From NCBI GenBank assembly GCA_945892985.1, contig CAMDDU010000003.1, positions 1 to 64,000 of the forward strand: a DNA stretch of 64,000 nt, in the 5' to 3' direction. Both the position numbers and the translations under genes were made by a program. Of the stretch, positions 27,022 to 35,008 are shown one piece after another. The notes beneath the pieces were generated by a model. That model made no database searches. It saw only the letters and a program-made list of their open reading frames with translations, and was not told the origin of the DNA. Position 1 is the stretch's first letter; every line of letters begins with the position of its first letter. This DNA is from CAITSH01 sp945892985. GTDB lineage: Bacteria; Pseudomonadota; Gammaproteobacteria; Burkholderiales; SG8-39.

Positions 27022-27049
27022 ATTTTAAAGGAAACCCCTTTTTTGTCAA
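27022..27049 (-). promoter_or_regulatory. Strong sigma-70 promoter of tRNA-Leu, overlapping the rnr start
   Basis: On the minus strand TTGACA (27049-27044) and TAAAAT (27027-27022) are 16 bases apart, close to consensus, with the tRNA 5' end 13 bases after the -10. The -35 box covers the last base of the rnr TTG initiation codon and part of the next codon, and the rnr ribosome-binding site (AAAGGAAA, 27027-27034) lies in the spacer. Confidence 0.8.
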
Positions 27050-29259
27050 AGAAAAACAGTAAAAATCTGCAAGTGACTGATCCTCACTTCGAACGCGAGG
27101 CCGCGAAATATGAATCGCCAATCCCAAGCCGCGAATTCATTCTCGATATCCTTGCCGAGGAGGGCGTCCCCACCGAAGAGTCGCAATTGGTCAAATTGCT
27201 GGGCCTGAAAAAGGACCAGTTAGACGCGCTTGCCAAACGTCTCGCAGCCATGGAGCGCGCCGGGCAGATACTGCGAAACCGCAAGGGGGCCATCCTCGTA
27301 GCCAAGAAGCTCGATCTTATCGCCGGGCGTGTGATCGGGCATCCTGACGGCTTTGGTTTTGTCACGCCCGATGACGGCAGCCCGGATTTGTACTTGAGCC
27401 AGAAGGAAATGGACACGGTTCTGCATGGCGACCGGGTAATGGTCCGGGAGGGTGGAGCCGACCGCCGCGGCCGGCGGGAGGCTGCCGTGGTCGAGGTGCT
27501 CGAACGCGCACAGACCCGGCTTGTCGGGCGCCTCCATATCGAGCACAAAGTGCTGTACGTGGTTGCCGCCGAGCGGCGCATCAGTCAGGATATTTTAATT
27601 CCTGCTGGCGATACCAACGGGGCGGTCCCCGGGCAGGTGGTGGTGGCCGAACTGGTAAGCCAACCGAACCGTCACGCGCAGCCGATAGGCCGGATTGTTG
27701 AAATTTTGGGAGGCTACACGGATCCGGGTATGGAAATCGAGATCGCGCTCAGAAAGCACGATCTGCCCAATGAATTCTCAGATCAAGCGGAGCGACAGGC
27801 ACAGCGCCTGCCCGATGGGGTCTCTGCTGGGGACGCACAAGGCCGGGTTGATTTGCGTGACCTTGCCTTGGTGACCATCGACGGTGAGACGGCCAAGGAC
27901 TTTGACGATGCGGTGTACTGCGATAAAGAAGGTAAAAATTACCGCATGATTGTGGCCATCGCCGATGTCAGCCACTATGTGCGCCACGGCGATGCGTTGG
28001 ATCTGGAGGCGCGGGAGCGGGGAAATTCGGTGTATTTTCCGCGTCGCGTGATTCCGATGTTGCCCGAAAAGCTCTCAAACGGCCTGTGCTCGCTTAATCC
28101 CGATGTGGATCGTTTGGCTGTTGTGTGTGATGCAATAATTTCCCCACTCGGCGAGATTAAAAGCTACAAATTTTATGATGCTGTTTTCCGCTCTCATGCG
28201 CGCTTGACCTACACCCAGGTTGCGGCGGCACTTGCGGAGCCCGGCGCTGTCAAGTCGGCGCTGATCAAGGGCTTGTTACCGCGGTTGCAGTCTCTGAATG
28301 AATTATTTCGCGTGCTTTTGGTCGCGCGGGGCAAGCGCGGGGCGATTGACTTTGAAACGACAGAAACCCAGATTGAGTTTGACGACGAAGGCAAGATCAA
28401 GCGAATTTTTCCAGTAGTCCGCAACGATGCGCACCGGCTTATTGAGGAATGCATGCTTGCGGCGAACGTCTGTGCTTCGGAATTCCTGAAAAAGCACGAA
28501 CAGACGGCCTTGTACCGGGTGCATGAGGGGCCTACTCCGGAAAAGCTGGCCTCACTGCGGGAGTTCCTCAAGGAGTTCGGCCTGCAGCTTTCCGGCGGAG
28601 CCGAACCCCATGCCAAAGACTACGCCGCCCTGCTGCTTAAGCTGAAAGGAAGGCCGGACGTGCAGTTGTTGCAGACCGTGTTGCTGCGCTCGCTCAAACA
28701 AGCGCAGTACAGCCCTGAGAACCTGGGGCACTTCGGCCTTGCCTATGAGGCTTACACGCACTTCACTTCCCCGATTCGCCGCTACCCTGATCTGCTGGTG
28801 CATAGGGCGATAAAGGCGGCGATCGCCAAGGATAATTACAAACCCGGGAACTGGAAAGAATTGGGGGCGCACTGCTCGCAGACGGAGCGGCGCGCCGACG
28901 AGGCGACGCGGGATGTCACGAACTGGCTGAAGTGCTACTTTATGCAGGATCGGATTAACGAAGAGTATGACGGCACCATTAGCGCAGTCACCAGTTTTGG
29001 TATTTTCGTCGCGCTCGATGATGTCTTTGTTGAAGGTCTGGTGCACGTATCCGAGCTGGGAAGCGACTATTTCAAATTTGATGCCACCAAGCACCAAATG
29101 CTGGGCGAGCGCACAGCTAAGCGCTACCGGCTTGGTGACCGTGTGCGGGTAAAGGTGGTTAGGGTGGATCTGGATACTGCGCGCATTGAATTCAATCTGC
29201 CCGCGGAGATTGGAGGCGCAGCGAAGCTGACTGCGCGCAAACGCGAGGCGCGACGATGA
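27043..29259 (+). CDS. rnr: Ribonuclease R
   Basis: 738 residues from a TTG at 27043 preceded by AAAGGAAA eight bases upstream. It is a processive 3'-5' exoribonuclease that degrades structured RNA and matures tmRNA and rRNA. Domains in order: N-terminal winged helix (about 25-85), cold-shock domains with GFGFVTPDDG, the RNB catalytic domain with DGETAKDFDDAVYC near 290, and a C-terminal S1 domain (YDGTISAVTSFGIFVALDD near 645). A short basic tail follows. rlmB overlaps its stop by four bases, the common rnr-rlmB pair. Confidence 0.96.
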   Translation: MSKKNSKNLQVTDPHFEREAAKYESPIPSREFILDILAEEGVPTEESQLVKLLGLKKDQLDALAKRLAAMERAGQILRNRKGAILVAKKLDLIAGRVIGHPDGFGFVTPDDGSPDLYLSQKEMDTVLHGDRVMVREGGADRRGRREAAVVEVLERAQTRLVGRLHIEHKVLYVVAAERRISQDILIPAGDTNGAVPGQVVVAELVSQPNRHAQPIGRIVEILGGYTDPGMEIEIALRKHDLPNEFSDQAERQAQRLPDGVSAGDAQGRVDLRDLALVTIDGETAKDFDDAVYCDKEGKNYRMIVAIADVSHYVRHGDALDLEARERGNSVYFPRRVIPMLPEKLSNGLCSLNPDVDRLAVVCDAIISPLGEIKSYKFYDAVFRSHARLTYTQVAAALAEPGAVKSALIKGLLPRLQSLNELFRVLLVARGKRGAIDFETTETQIEFDDEGKIKRIFPVVRNDAHRLIEECMLAANVCASEFLKKHEQTALYRVHEGPTPEKLASLREFLKEFGLQLSGGAEPHAKDYAALLLKLKGRPDVQLLQTVLLRSLKQAQYSPENLGHFGLAYEAYTHFTSPIRRYPDLLVHRAIKAAIAKDNYKPGNWKELGAHCSQTERRADEATRDVTNWLKCYFMQDRINEEYDGTISAVTSFGIFVALDDVFVEGLVHVSELGSDYFKFDATKHQMLGERTAKRYRLGDRVRVKVVRVDLDTARIEFNLPAEIGGAAKLTARKREARR

Positions 29260-29999
29260 ACCGCATTATTTACGGATTTCATTCGATTACCGCACGCATT
29301 CGCAGCGATGCCGCCACAGTGACCGAGGTGTTTCTCGATGCGGCACGCCAGGATGGACGGATCAAGGATTTGCGCGACCTCGCCGAGTCCAGGGGTATTC
29401 GTGTAATGTCGGTCGATGCCAAGCGGCTGGACGGCATGGCAGGAGGGCAGCGCCATCAAGGTGTGGCCGCCAATGTCCTCGTTAAGGCCTTGTCGCACTC
29501 TCTGGACGATGTCCTTGACGCCGCGACCGAGCCGGCGCTGGTTCTGGTCCTCGATGGCGTTACCGATCCGCACAACCTTGGTGCGTGCCTGCGGGTGGCT
29601 GATGCGGCTGGCGCACATGCCGTGGTCGCGCCGAAAGACAATGCGGCGGGACTCTCGGCGATCGCAATCAAGGTGGCAAGCGGCGCCGCCGAGAATATCC
29701 CCTACATCATGGTCACCAATCTGGCCCGTACTTTGCGCGAATTGAAGGAGCGTGCGATCTGGGTGGTGGGTGCCGATTCCGAGGCTACGAGCGATCTTTA
29801 TGCCGCCAAAATGCCCGATGCGGTTGCCTGGGTGCTCGGTGCCGAAGGGCAGGGGCTGCGCAGACTCACGCGCGAGACCTGCGATGCCCTAGTCAATATC
29901 CCGATGCATGGCTCGGTGGAGAGTCTCAATGTGTCTGTGGCGAGCGGCGTGTGCCTGTTTGAGTCGCGCCGTCGCCGCATGCTTGCTGAGACGACTTAA
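29256..29999 (+). CDS. rlmB: 23S rRNA (guanosine-2'-O)-methyltransferase
   Basis: 247 residues. A SPOUT enzyme that methylates the 2'-O of G2251 in 23S rRNA. The N-terminal substrate-binding domain begins IIYGFHSITARIR. The knotted SpoU domain shows LVLDGVTDPHNLGACLRVADAAG, VLGAEGQGLRRL and SVESLNVSVASGVCLFE, which are the three SPOUT motifs. Start ATG overlaps the rnr stop. Confidence 0.96.
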   Translation: MNRIIYGFHSITARIRSDAATVTEVFLDAARQDGRIKDLRDLAESRGIRVMSVDAKRLDGMAGGQRHQGVAANVLVKALSHSLDDVLDAATEPALVLVLDGVTDPHNLGACLRVADAAGAHAVVAPKDNAAGLSAIAIKVASGAAENIPYIMVTNLARTLRELKERAIWVVGADSEATSDLYAAKMPDAVAWVLGAEGQGLRRLTRETCDALVNIPMHGSVESLNVSVASGVCLFESRRRRMLAETT

Positions 30000-30072
30000 C
30001 GGCAAACTTGTTACCCGGCTGGCGTTTTCCGACTGGATACGCTGCAAATGCCCGTCAGATGCGGCTTTCCAG

Positions 30073-30549
30073 CTAACGGCTCTCCGCGTTGCCGACGATG
30101 GCGAGAAAATACGGCTGCCCGCTTACATCGCCTATGTGATGCAGATAGACAACGGATCGTCGCCGTATGGCAAAGGCATCGCCTTTGTCTGGGCTTATCA
30201 CCATGATCACCGGAGTCCAAAAGCTGTGGCCATCGCTTTCAAGTCGCATTTCCTTCACCAACCCTTTCGGGCTCATGCCTGGCATTGGACGGGTGTTCAG
30301 CCACAATGGAATCAGTGGATGGCGGGGGAAGTCCAGCGGCCTGGTGTCACCCGTGTAGTGTGCGGTAACGCGGTACAGGGCGTCATTGGCCAGCAGTCGG
30401 GTCTCTTTTGCCGGGTTGGCGGGAATCAGAATTTGTGCGAGCGGCACCGGTTTGTAATTGCTGTGCTCGAAGCCCCTCTGTGCTTGCTGCGCCTGCGCAA
30501 CCGCGGCGTGCAGCGCAAAAACGGCAAGCAGCGTGATATTCAATCGCAT
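30073..30549 (-). CDS. Exported protein of unknown function
   Basis: 158 residues from the ATG at 30549. Residues 1-22 (MRLNITLLAVFALHAAVAQA) form a clear signal peptide with an AQA cleavage site. The mature part has no motif I can name. It contains HYTGDTRPLDFPRHPLIPLW near the middle and ends in SVVYLHHIGDVSGQPYFLAI, suggesting a small beta-rich periplasmic domain. An upstream in-frame extension of 29 codons looks non-coding. It is convergent with rlmB and downstream of a methyltransferase gene, with no operon evidence. Confidence 0.65.
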   Translation of the reverse strand: MRLNITLLAVFALHAAVAQAQQAQRGFEHSNYKPVPLAQILIPANPAKETRLLANDALYRVTAHYTGDTRPLDFPRHPLIPLWLNTRPMPGMSPKGLVKEMRLESDGHSFWTPVIMVISPDKGDAFAIRRRSVVYLHHIGDVSGQPYFLAIVGNAESR

Positions 30550-30774
30550 CGGTTCGTTTCTTTCAGGCGCTTGGCATGCGCCGATCAGGCGTTCTTTATA
30601 TCGCTTGGGATAGAAACCGGTCCAACTGGCTGGCAAAGGTTTTGCTGTCTGCCGGGATGAAAGTTGTGGGGACGCCCGTGTTGACGCCGCTGGCGCGGAG
30701 ATCCTCCATAAAGCTTCATGGCCGGATGCGTCCCCGCAAGCACAGGGCGGTTTGGTTCCTCGTATGAGCGTGGC

Positions 30775-31620
30775 TCAAGATGTAGCCGGCCCAGAGGGGG
30801 CGTCAGACACAAAGAAGCGCTGGTGCATTTGCTCTAGGCCGAGTTCACTCAAGACCGCGTCAAGGCGCTTGGCGGCACGCGCCCGGGGCAGTCCTTTCTG
30901 GCGGGCGATGATCAATTCGTTTTTCATCGAATGTTCCCATCCGACCAACTCGGTGACGCTGACCTGATAGCCGTGCGCCTCAAGCTGCAAGCAGCGCAAC
31001 ACGTTGGTTACCTGACTGCCGAATTCCCGAGTGTGCAAGGGGTGTCGCCATAGCTCCGCCAAGGCGCGTCCGGCCAGTTCCGTGGCTTTGTTTTGACGCA
31101 GCACGGCGGCCACCTCCGCCTGGCAGCAAGGGATCAAAACGATAAAGCGAGCCTGTTTTTTAAGCGCGAAATGAATGGCGTCATCGGTAGCTGTATCGCA
31201 GGCGTGAAGCGCGGTCACAATGTCGACGGTTCGGGGCAGTGCATTGGAGTCCATCGACTCGGTGACCGTAAGGCCAAGGAAGGACATGCATGAAAATCCA
31301 AGGCGTTGCGCCAGGTCGCGGGACTTGGCGACAAGTTCCTGCCGGGCTTCGATGCTGTAAATGTGCGCATCGCCGCCTAGTTGCCGGAAAAAAAGGTCGG
31401 CGATAATGAATCCGAGATAGGACTTACCCGCACCGTGATCTACCAGTGTGATCGCCGGATGATCGGCCTGAATTTCGCGCAGTAGCGGTTCTATGAACTG
31501 GTACAGATGTCGAACCTGTTTGAGTTTTCGCCCGCTGTCCTGATTCATCCGTCCATCGCGGGTGAGGATGTGTAGTTCCTGCAACATGCCAAGCGACAAG
31601 CCGGGGGGGATTTCTTGCAT
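30775..31620 (-). CDS. SAM-dependent methyltransferase (METTL25/RRNAD1-like)
   Basis: 281 residues. A Rossmann-type methyltransferase core starts with ITLVDHGAGKSYLGFIIADLF (motif I, near 55), followed by IYSIEARQELVAKSRDLAQRL and TALHACDTATDDAIHFAL. The IPCCQ motif near 168 is typical of the METTL25/RRNAD1 branch, whose members may modify rRNA-linked targets. The true substrate is unknown. The gene is monocistronic on the minus strand, 340 bases from the divergent rpsF operon, so the two promoters share that gap. Confidence 0.75.
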   Translation of the reverse strand: MQEIPPGLSLGMLQELHILTRDGRMNQDSGRKLKQVRHLYQFIEPLLREIQADHPAITLVDHGAGKSYLGFIIADLFFRQLGGDAHIYSIEARQELVAKSRDLAQRLGFSCMSFLGLTVTESMDSNALPRTVDIVTALHACDTATDDAIHFALKKQARFIVLIPCCQAEVAAVLRQNKATELAGRALAELWRHPLHTREFGSQVTNVLRCLQLEAHGYQVSVTELVGWEHSMKNELIIARQKGLPRARAAKRLDAVLSELGLEQMHQRFFVSDAPSGPATS

Positions 31621-31804
31621 GGGTTTTGCGCGTACTTATGACTGGTAAGTCCGGCTATTCTGCTGATAGCGGGTTGATAGGGCAAGGTGATTCATTTTTC
31701 CCGCGCCGCGACCGCTGGCTCTGGAAAGGTGCTATTCGTTAGCTTATGAATTTAAGTGTTTTTTTGTGCCAAGTCGCCATTTCTGGCGAGTTTTTCAGGA
31801 AATT

Positions 31805-31834
31805 TTGTCTCGTTTCCTCGTTTCAGCTTATAAT
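31805..31834 (+). promoter_or_regulatory. Candidate sigma-70 promoter of the rpsF operon
   Basis: TTGTCT (31805-31810) and a perfect TATAAT (31829-31834) are 18 bases apart. Transcription would start near 31841 and leave a leader of about 120 bases before rpsF. The remaining upstream part of the gap (31621-31800) is AT-rich without other clear signals. Confidence 0.65.
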
Positions 31835-31884
31835 ACAAAGCTTTCCGCGCTAAGCCTATTTTGGTTTGCGCGTTTCCTTGCTCC

Positions 31885-31959
31885 ATCGGCATTGCATGGC
31901 CGGGGGGCCTCACCTTCCCGCAAGGAGGGTGTGTCCACTACAATCTTTAAGGAGACTGC
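31885..31959 (+). promoter_or_regulatory. Candidate S6:S18 autoregulatory leader of rpsF
   Basis: The leader holds GGCCGGGGGGCC (31898-31909), then an 8-bp hairpin CACCTTCC/GGAGGGTG with loop CGCAA (31911-31931), then AAGGAG (31949-31954) six bases before the rpsF ATG. The CCG and CACC...GGTG elements next to rpsF resemble the known RNA motif by which the S6:S18 complex represses its own operon. The match is by eye only. Confidence 0.4.
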
Positions 31960-32370
31960 ATGCGTCATTATGAAGTGGTATTCATCGTCCATCCGGACCA
32001 AAGCGAGCAGGTGCCCGCTATGATCGAGCGCTACCGCGCGACGATCACCCAGCGCAAGGGCGCAATTCATCGCCTCGAGGACTGGGGCCGCCGTCAGATG
32101 GCGTATCCCATAGCCAAGATGCACAAGGCGCACTACGTGCTCATGAACATCGAGTGCGATGCCGAAACGCTGACAGAGCTTGAGCATTCCTTCAAATTCA
32201 ACGATGCCGTCCTGCGCAATTTGATTGTGCAGATGAAGGGGCCGGTAACGACGCCTTCGCCGATGATGAAGGAAGAGAAATCGCGCTCGGTACTTTCACC
32301 TGAGGCCAGGGGTGACGCCAAGCCGGTAGAAGCGAAGCCCGCTGAAGCCGCAGTACCAGTGAGCGCCTGA
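31960..32370 (+). CDS. rpsF: 30S ribosomal protein S6
   Basis: 136 residues. It binds the 16S rRNA central domain together with S18. The start MRHYEVVFIVHPDQSEQVPAM and the stretch RLEDWGRRQMAYPIAKMHKAHY are the S6 fold. The C-terminal 35 residues form a Lys-, Glu-, Ala- and Pro-rich tail, a common acidic/flexible extension. First gene of an operon with priB, rpsR and rplI. Confidence 0.97.
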   Translation: MRHYEVVFIVHPDQSEQVPAMIERYRATITQRKGAIHRLEDWGRRQMAYPIAKMHKAHYVLMNIECDAETLTELEHSFKFNDAVLRNLIVQMKGPVTTPSPMMKEEKSRSVLSPEARGDAKPVEAKPAEAAVPVSA

Positions 32371-32374
32371 ACAT

Positions 32375-32680
32375 TTGTCCAGCAACCGGTTGCTGTTGTC
32401 TGGCAGGATCGTCGAACTGGACGCCCTGCGGCATACCCCGGCAGGAATACCAGTCTTGAATTTTCGCATCAGGCACGAGTCCGAACGCATGGAAGCAGGA
32501 CACCTGCGTCGTGTGGAGTGTGAACTCTCCGCAGTGGCCTTCGATTCCGATGCAAAGCTGCTGTCCGGCGCAAGCCTCGAGCGCAGCCTGACGATAGACG
32601 GATTTCTTGCCAGTAAAAGCATCAAAAGCACCCAACCGGTGTTGCACGTAACCCATATCGAATTCGCAGAAGGAGAGTAA
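32375..32680 (+). CDS. priB: Primosomal replication protein N (PriB)
   Basis: 101 residues from a TTG start four bases after rpsF. It is a single OB fold related to SSB: NRLLLSGRIVELDALRHTPAGI, RRVECELSAVAFD and HVTHIEF. PriB stabilises PriA at stalled forks and promotes DnaB reloading. The position between rpsF and rpsR is characteristic of beta- and gammaproteobacteria. Confidence 0.92.
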   Translation: MSSNRLLLSGRIVELDALRHTPAGIPVLNFRIRHESERMEAGHLRRVECELSAVAFDSDAKLLSGASLERSLTIDGFLASKSIKSTQPVLHVTHIEFAEGE

Positions 32681-32683
32681 ATC

Positions 32684-32974
32684 ATGCCCCCACGCACAGG
32701 CGGCCGTTTCGGCAAAGGTAAAGGTAAGGATCTCAAGAAAGATAAAAAAGGCGGAGCGCTGTTCAAGCGCCGCAAGTTCTGCCGTTTCACGGCTGAGAAG
32801 ATCGATTGGATCGACCACAAAGACGTCGACCTGCTGAAGGACTTCATCGCTGAGAACGGCAAAATCATTCCCGCTCGCATCACCGGGACTCGGACTGGCT
32901 ACCAGCGCCAGCTGTCTACCGCAATCAAGCGCGCGCGTTTCCTCGCGCTGTTGCCTTACACCGATCTGCACTGA
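32684..32974 (+). CDS. rpsR: 30S ribosomal protein S18
   Basis: 96 residues. A Gly/Lys-rich N-terminal extension (RFGKGKGKDLKKDKK) precedes the S18 core FKRRKFCRFTAEKIDWIDHKD and the end SRLTGT-like stretch RITGTRTGYQRQLSTAIKRAR. It binds with S6 to 16S rRNA. Ribosome-binding site AAGGAG lies ten bases upstream. Confidence 0.97.
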   Translation: MPPRTGGRFGKGKGKDLKKDKKGGALFKRRKFCRFTAEKIDWIDHKDVDLLKDFIAENGKIIPARITGTRTGYQRQLSTAIKRARFLALLPYTDLH

Positions 32975-32983
32975 GGAGTGGCT

Positions 32984-33439
32984 ATGCAAATCATTCTTAT
33001 GGAAAAAGTGGTTAACCTCGGTGGCCTTGGCGATATCGTCAAGGTCAAGGATGGCTACGCACGCAACTTTCTGATTCCGCAGGGCAAGGCCCGTCGTGCA
33101 ACGCCCGCTAACATGGCAGAGTTCGAGAAAAAACGCGCCGAACTCGAAGCGGCGGAAAAAGCCGCATTGGCGGCAGCGCAAGAGCAGGGCGCCAAGTTGG
33201 AAGGTTTGATGGTTCAAATTACCCAAAAAGCCGGTGTTGATGGACGTTTGTTCGGTTCGGTGACAAACCATGACATCGTTGATGCGCTCAAAGCTCAAGG
33301 TTTTGAGGTGGAGCGTGCCGCAGTGCGCCTGCCGCAGGGACCGCTGAAAATGATTGGCGATCATCAGGTCGCCATTGCGCTCAATTCCGATGTGGTGGTC
33401 AATATCACGATTTCGGTGCTGGGCGAGCAGGCTTCCTGA
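32984..33439 (+). CDS. rplI: 50S ribosomal protein L9
   Basis: 151 residues from the ATG at 32984, with GAGGAG upstream; a GTG two codons earlier is less likely. The N-terminal domain MQIILMEKVVNLGGLGDIVKVK and GYARNFLIPQGKA are the L9 signature, followed by the long connecting helix (about 40-75) and the C-terminal rRNA-binding domain. A strong terminator follows. Confidence 0.97.
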   Translation: MQIILMEKVVNLGGLGDIVKVKDGYARNFLIPQGKARRATPANMAEFEKKRAELEAAEKAALAAAQEQGAKLEGLMVQITQKAGVDGRLFGSVTNHDIVDALKAQGFEVERAAVRLPQGPLKMIGDHQVAIALNSDVVVNITISVLGEQAS

Positions 33440-33460
33440 GTTTCGGGCGTCTGCCGCACA

Positions 33461-33490
33461 ATAAAAAAGGGCCTTGCGGCCCTTTTTTAT
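33461..33490. terminator. Rho-independent terminator after rplI
   Basis: ATAAAAAAGGGCC and GGCCCTTTTTTAT form a perfect 13-bp stem with loop TTGC. The T run on both strands makes it able to work in either direction. It ends the rpsF-priB-rpsR-rplI unit. Confidence 0.93.
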
Positions 33491-33573
33491 TGGATCACCG
33501 GCATTCCCCATATGTCGACATTCACCGGCAGACTCGGTGGTAAGATTGCGTTCACTTCAGGCAGCACGCTCCG

Positions 33574-34980
33574 ATGGTACAGACCCCCCCCCAAGCCGCG
33601 CAGGATTCCCAGCTTCTCAATCTGAGGGTGCCGCCGCACTCGATAGAGGCAGAGCAGTCGGTTTTGGGCGGATTGCTGCTCGACAACCAGGCTTTCGACA
33701 AGATCGCCGACGTGGTGGCGGCAGACGACTTTTACCGTGACGAGCATCGCCGCATCTACATGCACATCCAGCGGCTGATCGAGCGCAGCAAGCCGGCGGA
33801 CGTGCTGACGGTCTCCGATTCCATTGACGCCAGCGACGACAAGGAGCGCGTCGGCGGCATCGCCTACCTCAGCGAATTGGCGCGCAATACACCGTCCGCA
33901 CACAACATCCGCCGCTACGGCGAGATCGTGCGCGAGCGCGCCACCCTGCGCCGCCTGATCGCCACGGCCAACGAGATCTCCGACGCAGCCTTGTCGCCCA
34001 TGGGCAAGGACGTCGACCAGATAGTCGACGAGGCCGAGTCCAAGATATTCCAGATCGCGGAGGCCGGTTCGCGCGGTAAACAGGGTTTTGTACCGATGTC
34101 CGTGCTGGCGCCGGCGGTGCAAAAATACGTCGACGAGTTGCACCGCAGCGGCAACGAGTCGGGGATCACCGGCGTGCCAACGGGCTGGATTGACCTTGAT
34201 AAAATGACCGCTGGCCTGCAAAAAGGCGATCTCGTCATTGTTGCCGGTCGCCCGAGCATGGGCAAGACCGCGTTCGCGCTGAACATCGCCGAGCACGTCG
34301 GCGTGCACAACGGCCTGCCGGTCGGCGTGTTCAGCATGGAAATGTCGGGGTCGCAGCTCGCACTACGCATGCTCGGCTCGATAAGCCGCGTCGACCAGGG
34401 CAAACTGCGCACCGGCCGCCATCTGACGGACGAGGACTGGTCGGAGTTCGCCACGGCGGTTGGAAAGCTGCAGGCAGCACCCATTCATATCGATGAGACG
34501 CCGGCCCTCAATTCGCTCGAACTGAGGGCGAGGGCGCGGCGCCTGCACCGGCAGTACGGCGGCCTGCATCTGATCATCGTTGACTATCTGCAGTTGATGT
34601 CGGCGACCAACGGTAAAAGCGAAAACCGGGCGACTGAGATTTCCGAAATATCACGCTCGCTAAAAGCGCTGGCAAAGGAGCTTGAAGTTCCGGTCATCGC
34701 GCTGTCCCAGCTCAACCGCAGCCTCGAAAATCGCAATGACAAGCGCCCGGTGATGTCGGACCTGCGCGAATCGGGTGCCATAGAGCAGGACGCCGACGTG
34801 ATCTTGTTCATTTACCGGGATGAGGTTTACAACAAGGAAAACCCGAAAACGGGCGAAGCCGAAATTATCATCGGCAAGCAGCGTAACGGCCCCATCGGTA
34901 CCGTGCACCTGACCTTCCAGGGGCAGCACACGCGCTTTACCAACGCAGCACACCGCGACGACTACGGCGGCGCATACTAG
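33574..34980 (+). CDS. dnaB: Replicative DNA helicase
   Basis: 468 residues. The N-terminal domain (PPHSIEAEQSVLGGLLLDN) and the RecA-like motor domain with Walker A GRPSMGKTAFALNIA near 225 and Walker B IIVDYLQLM near 332 are complete. DnaB is the hexameric helicase at the fork and unwinds DNA 5' to 3'. No intein or insertion is present. The codon and base composition is clearly more GC-rich than the genes to the left. Confidence 0.97.
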   Translation: MVQTPPQAAQDSQLLNLRVPPHSIEAEQSVLGGLLLDNQAFDKIADVVAADDFYRDEHRRIYMHIQRLIERSKPADVLTVSDSIDASDDKERVGGIAYLSELARNTPSAHNIRRYGEIVRERATLRRLIATANEISDAALSPMGKDVDQIVDEAESKIFQIAEAGSRGKQGFVPMSVLAPAVQKYVDELHRSGNESGITGVPTGWIDLDKMTAGLQKGDLVIVAGRPSMGKTAFALNIAEHVGVHNGLPVGVFSMEMSGSQLALRMLGSISRVDQGKLRTGRHLTDEDWSEFATAVGKLQAAPIHIDETPALNSLELRARARRLHRQYGGLHLIIVDYLQLMSATNGKSENRATEISEISRSLKALAKELEVPVIALSQLNRSLENRNDKRPVMSDLRESGAIEQDADVILFIYRDEVYNKENPKTGEAEIIIGKQRNGPIGTVHLTFQGQHTRFTNAAHRDDYGGAY

Positions 34981-35008
34981 CCCTGCGCAAGGTCGGGATC
35001 CGGCGAAC

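Noticed and set aside
32198..33511. 437-codon open frame on the minus strand
   Set aside because: It is antisense to rpsF, priB, rpsR and rplI, all of which are certain genes.
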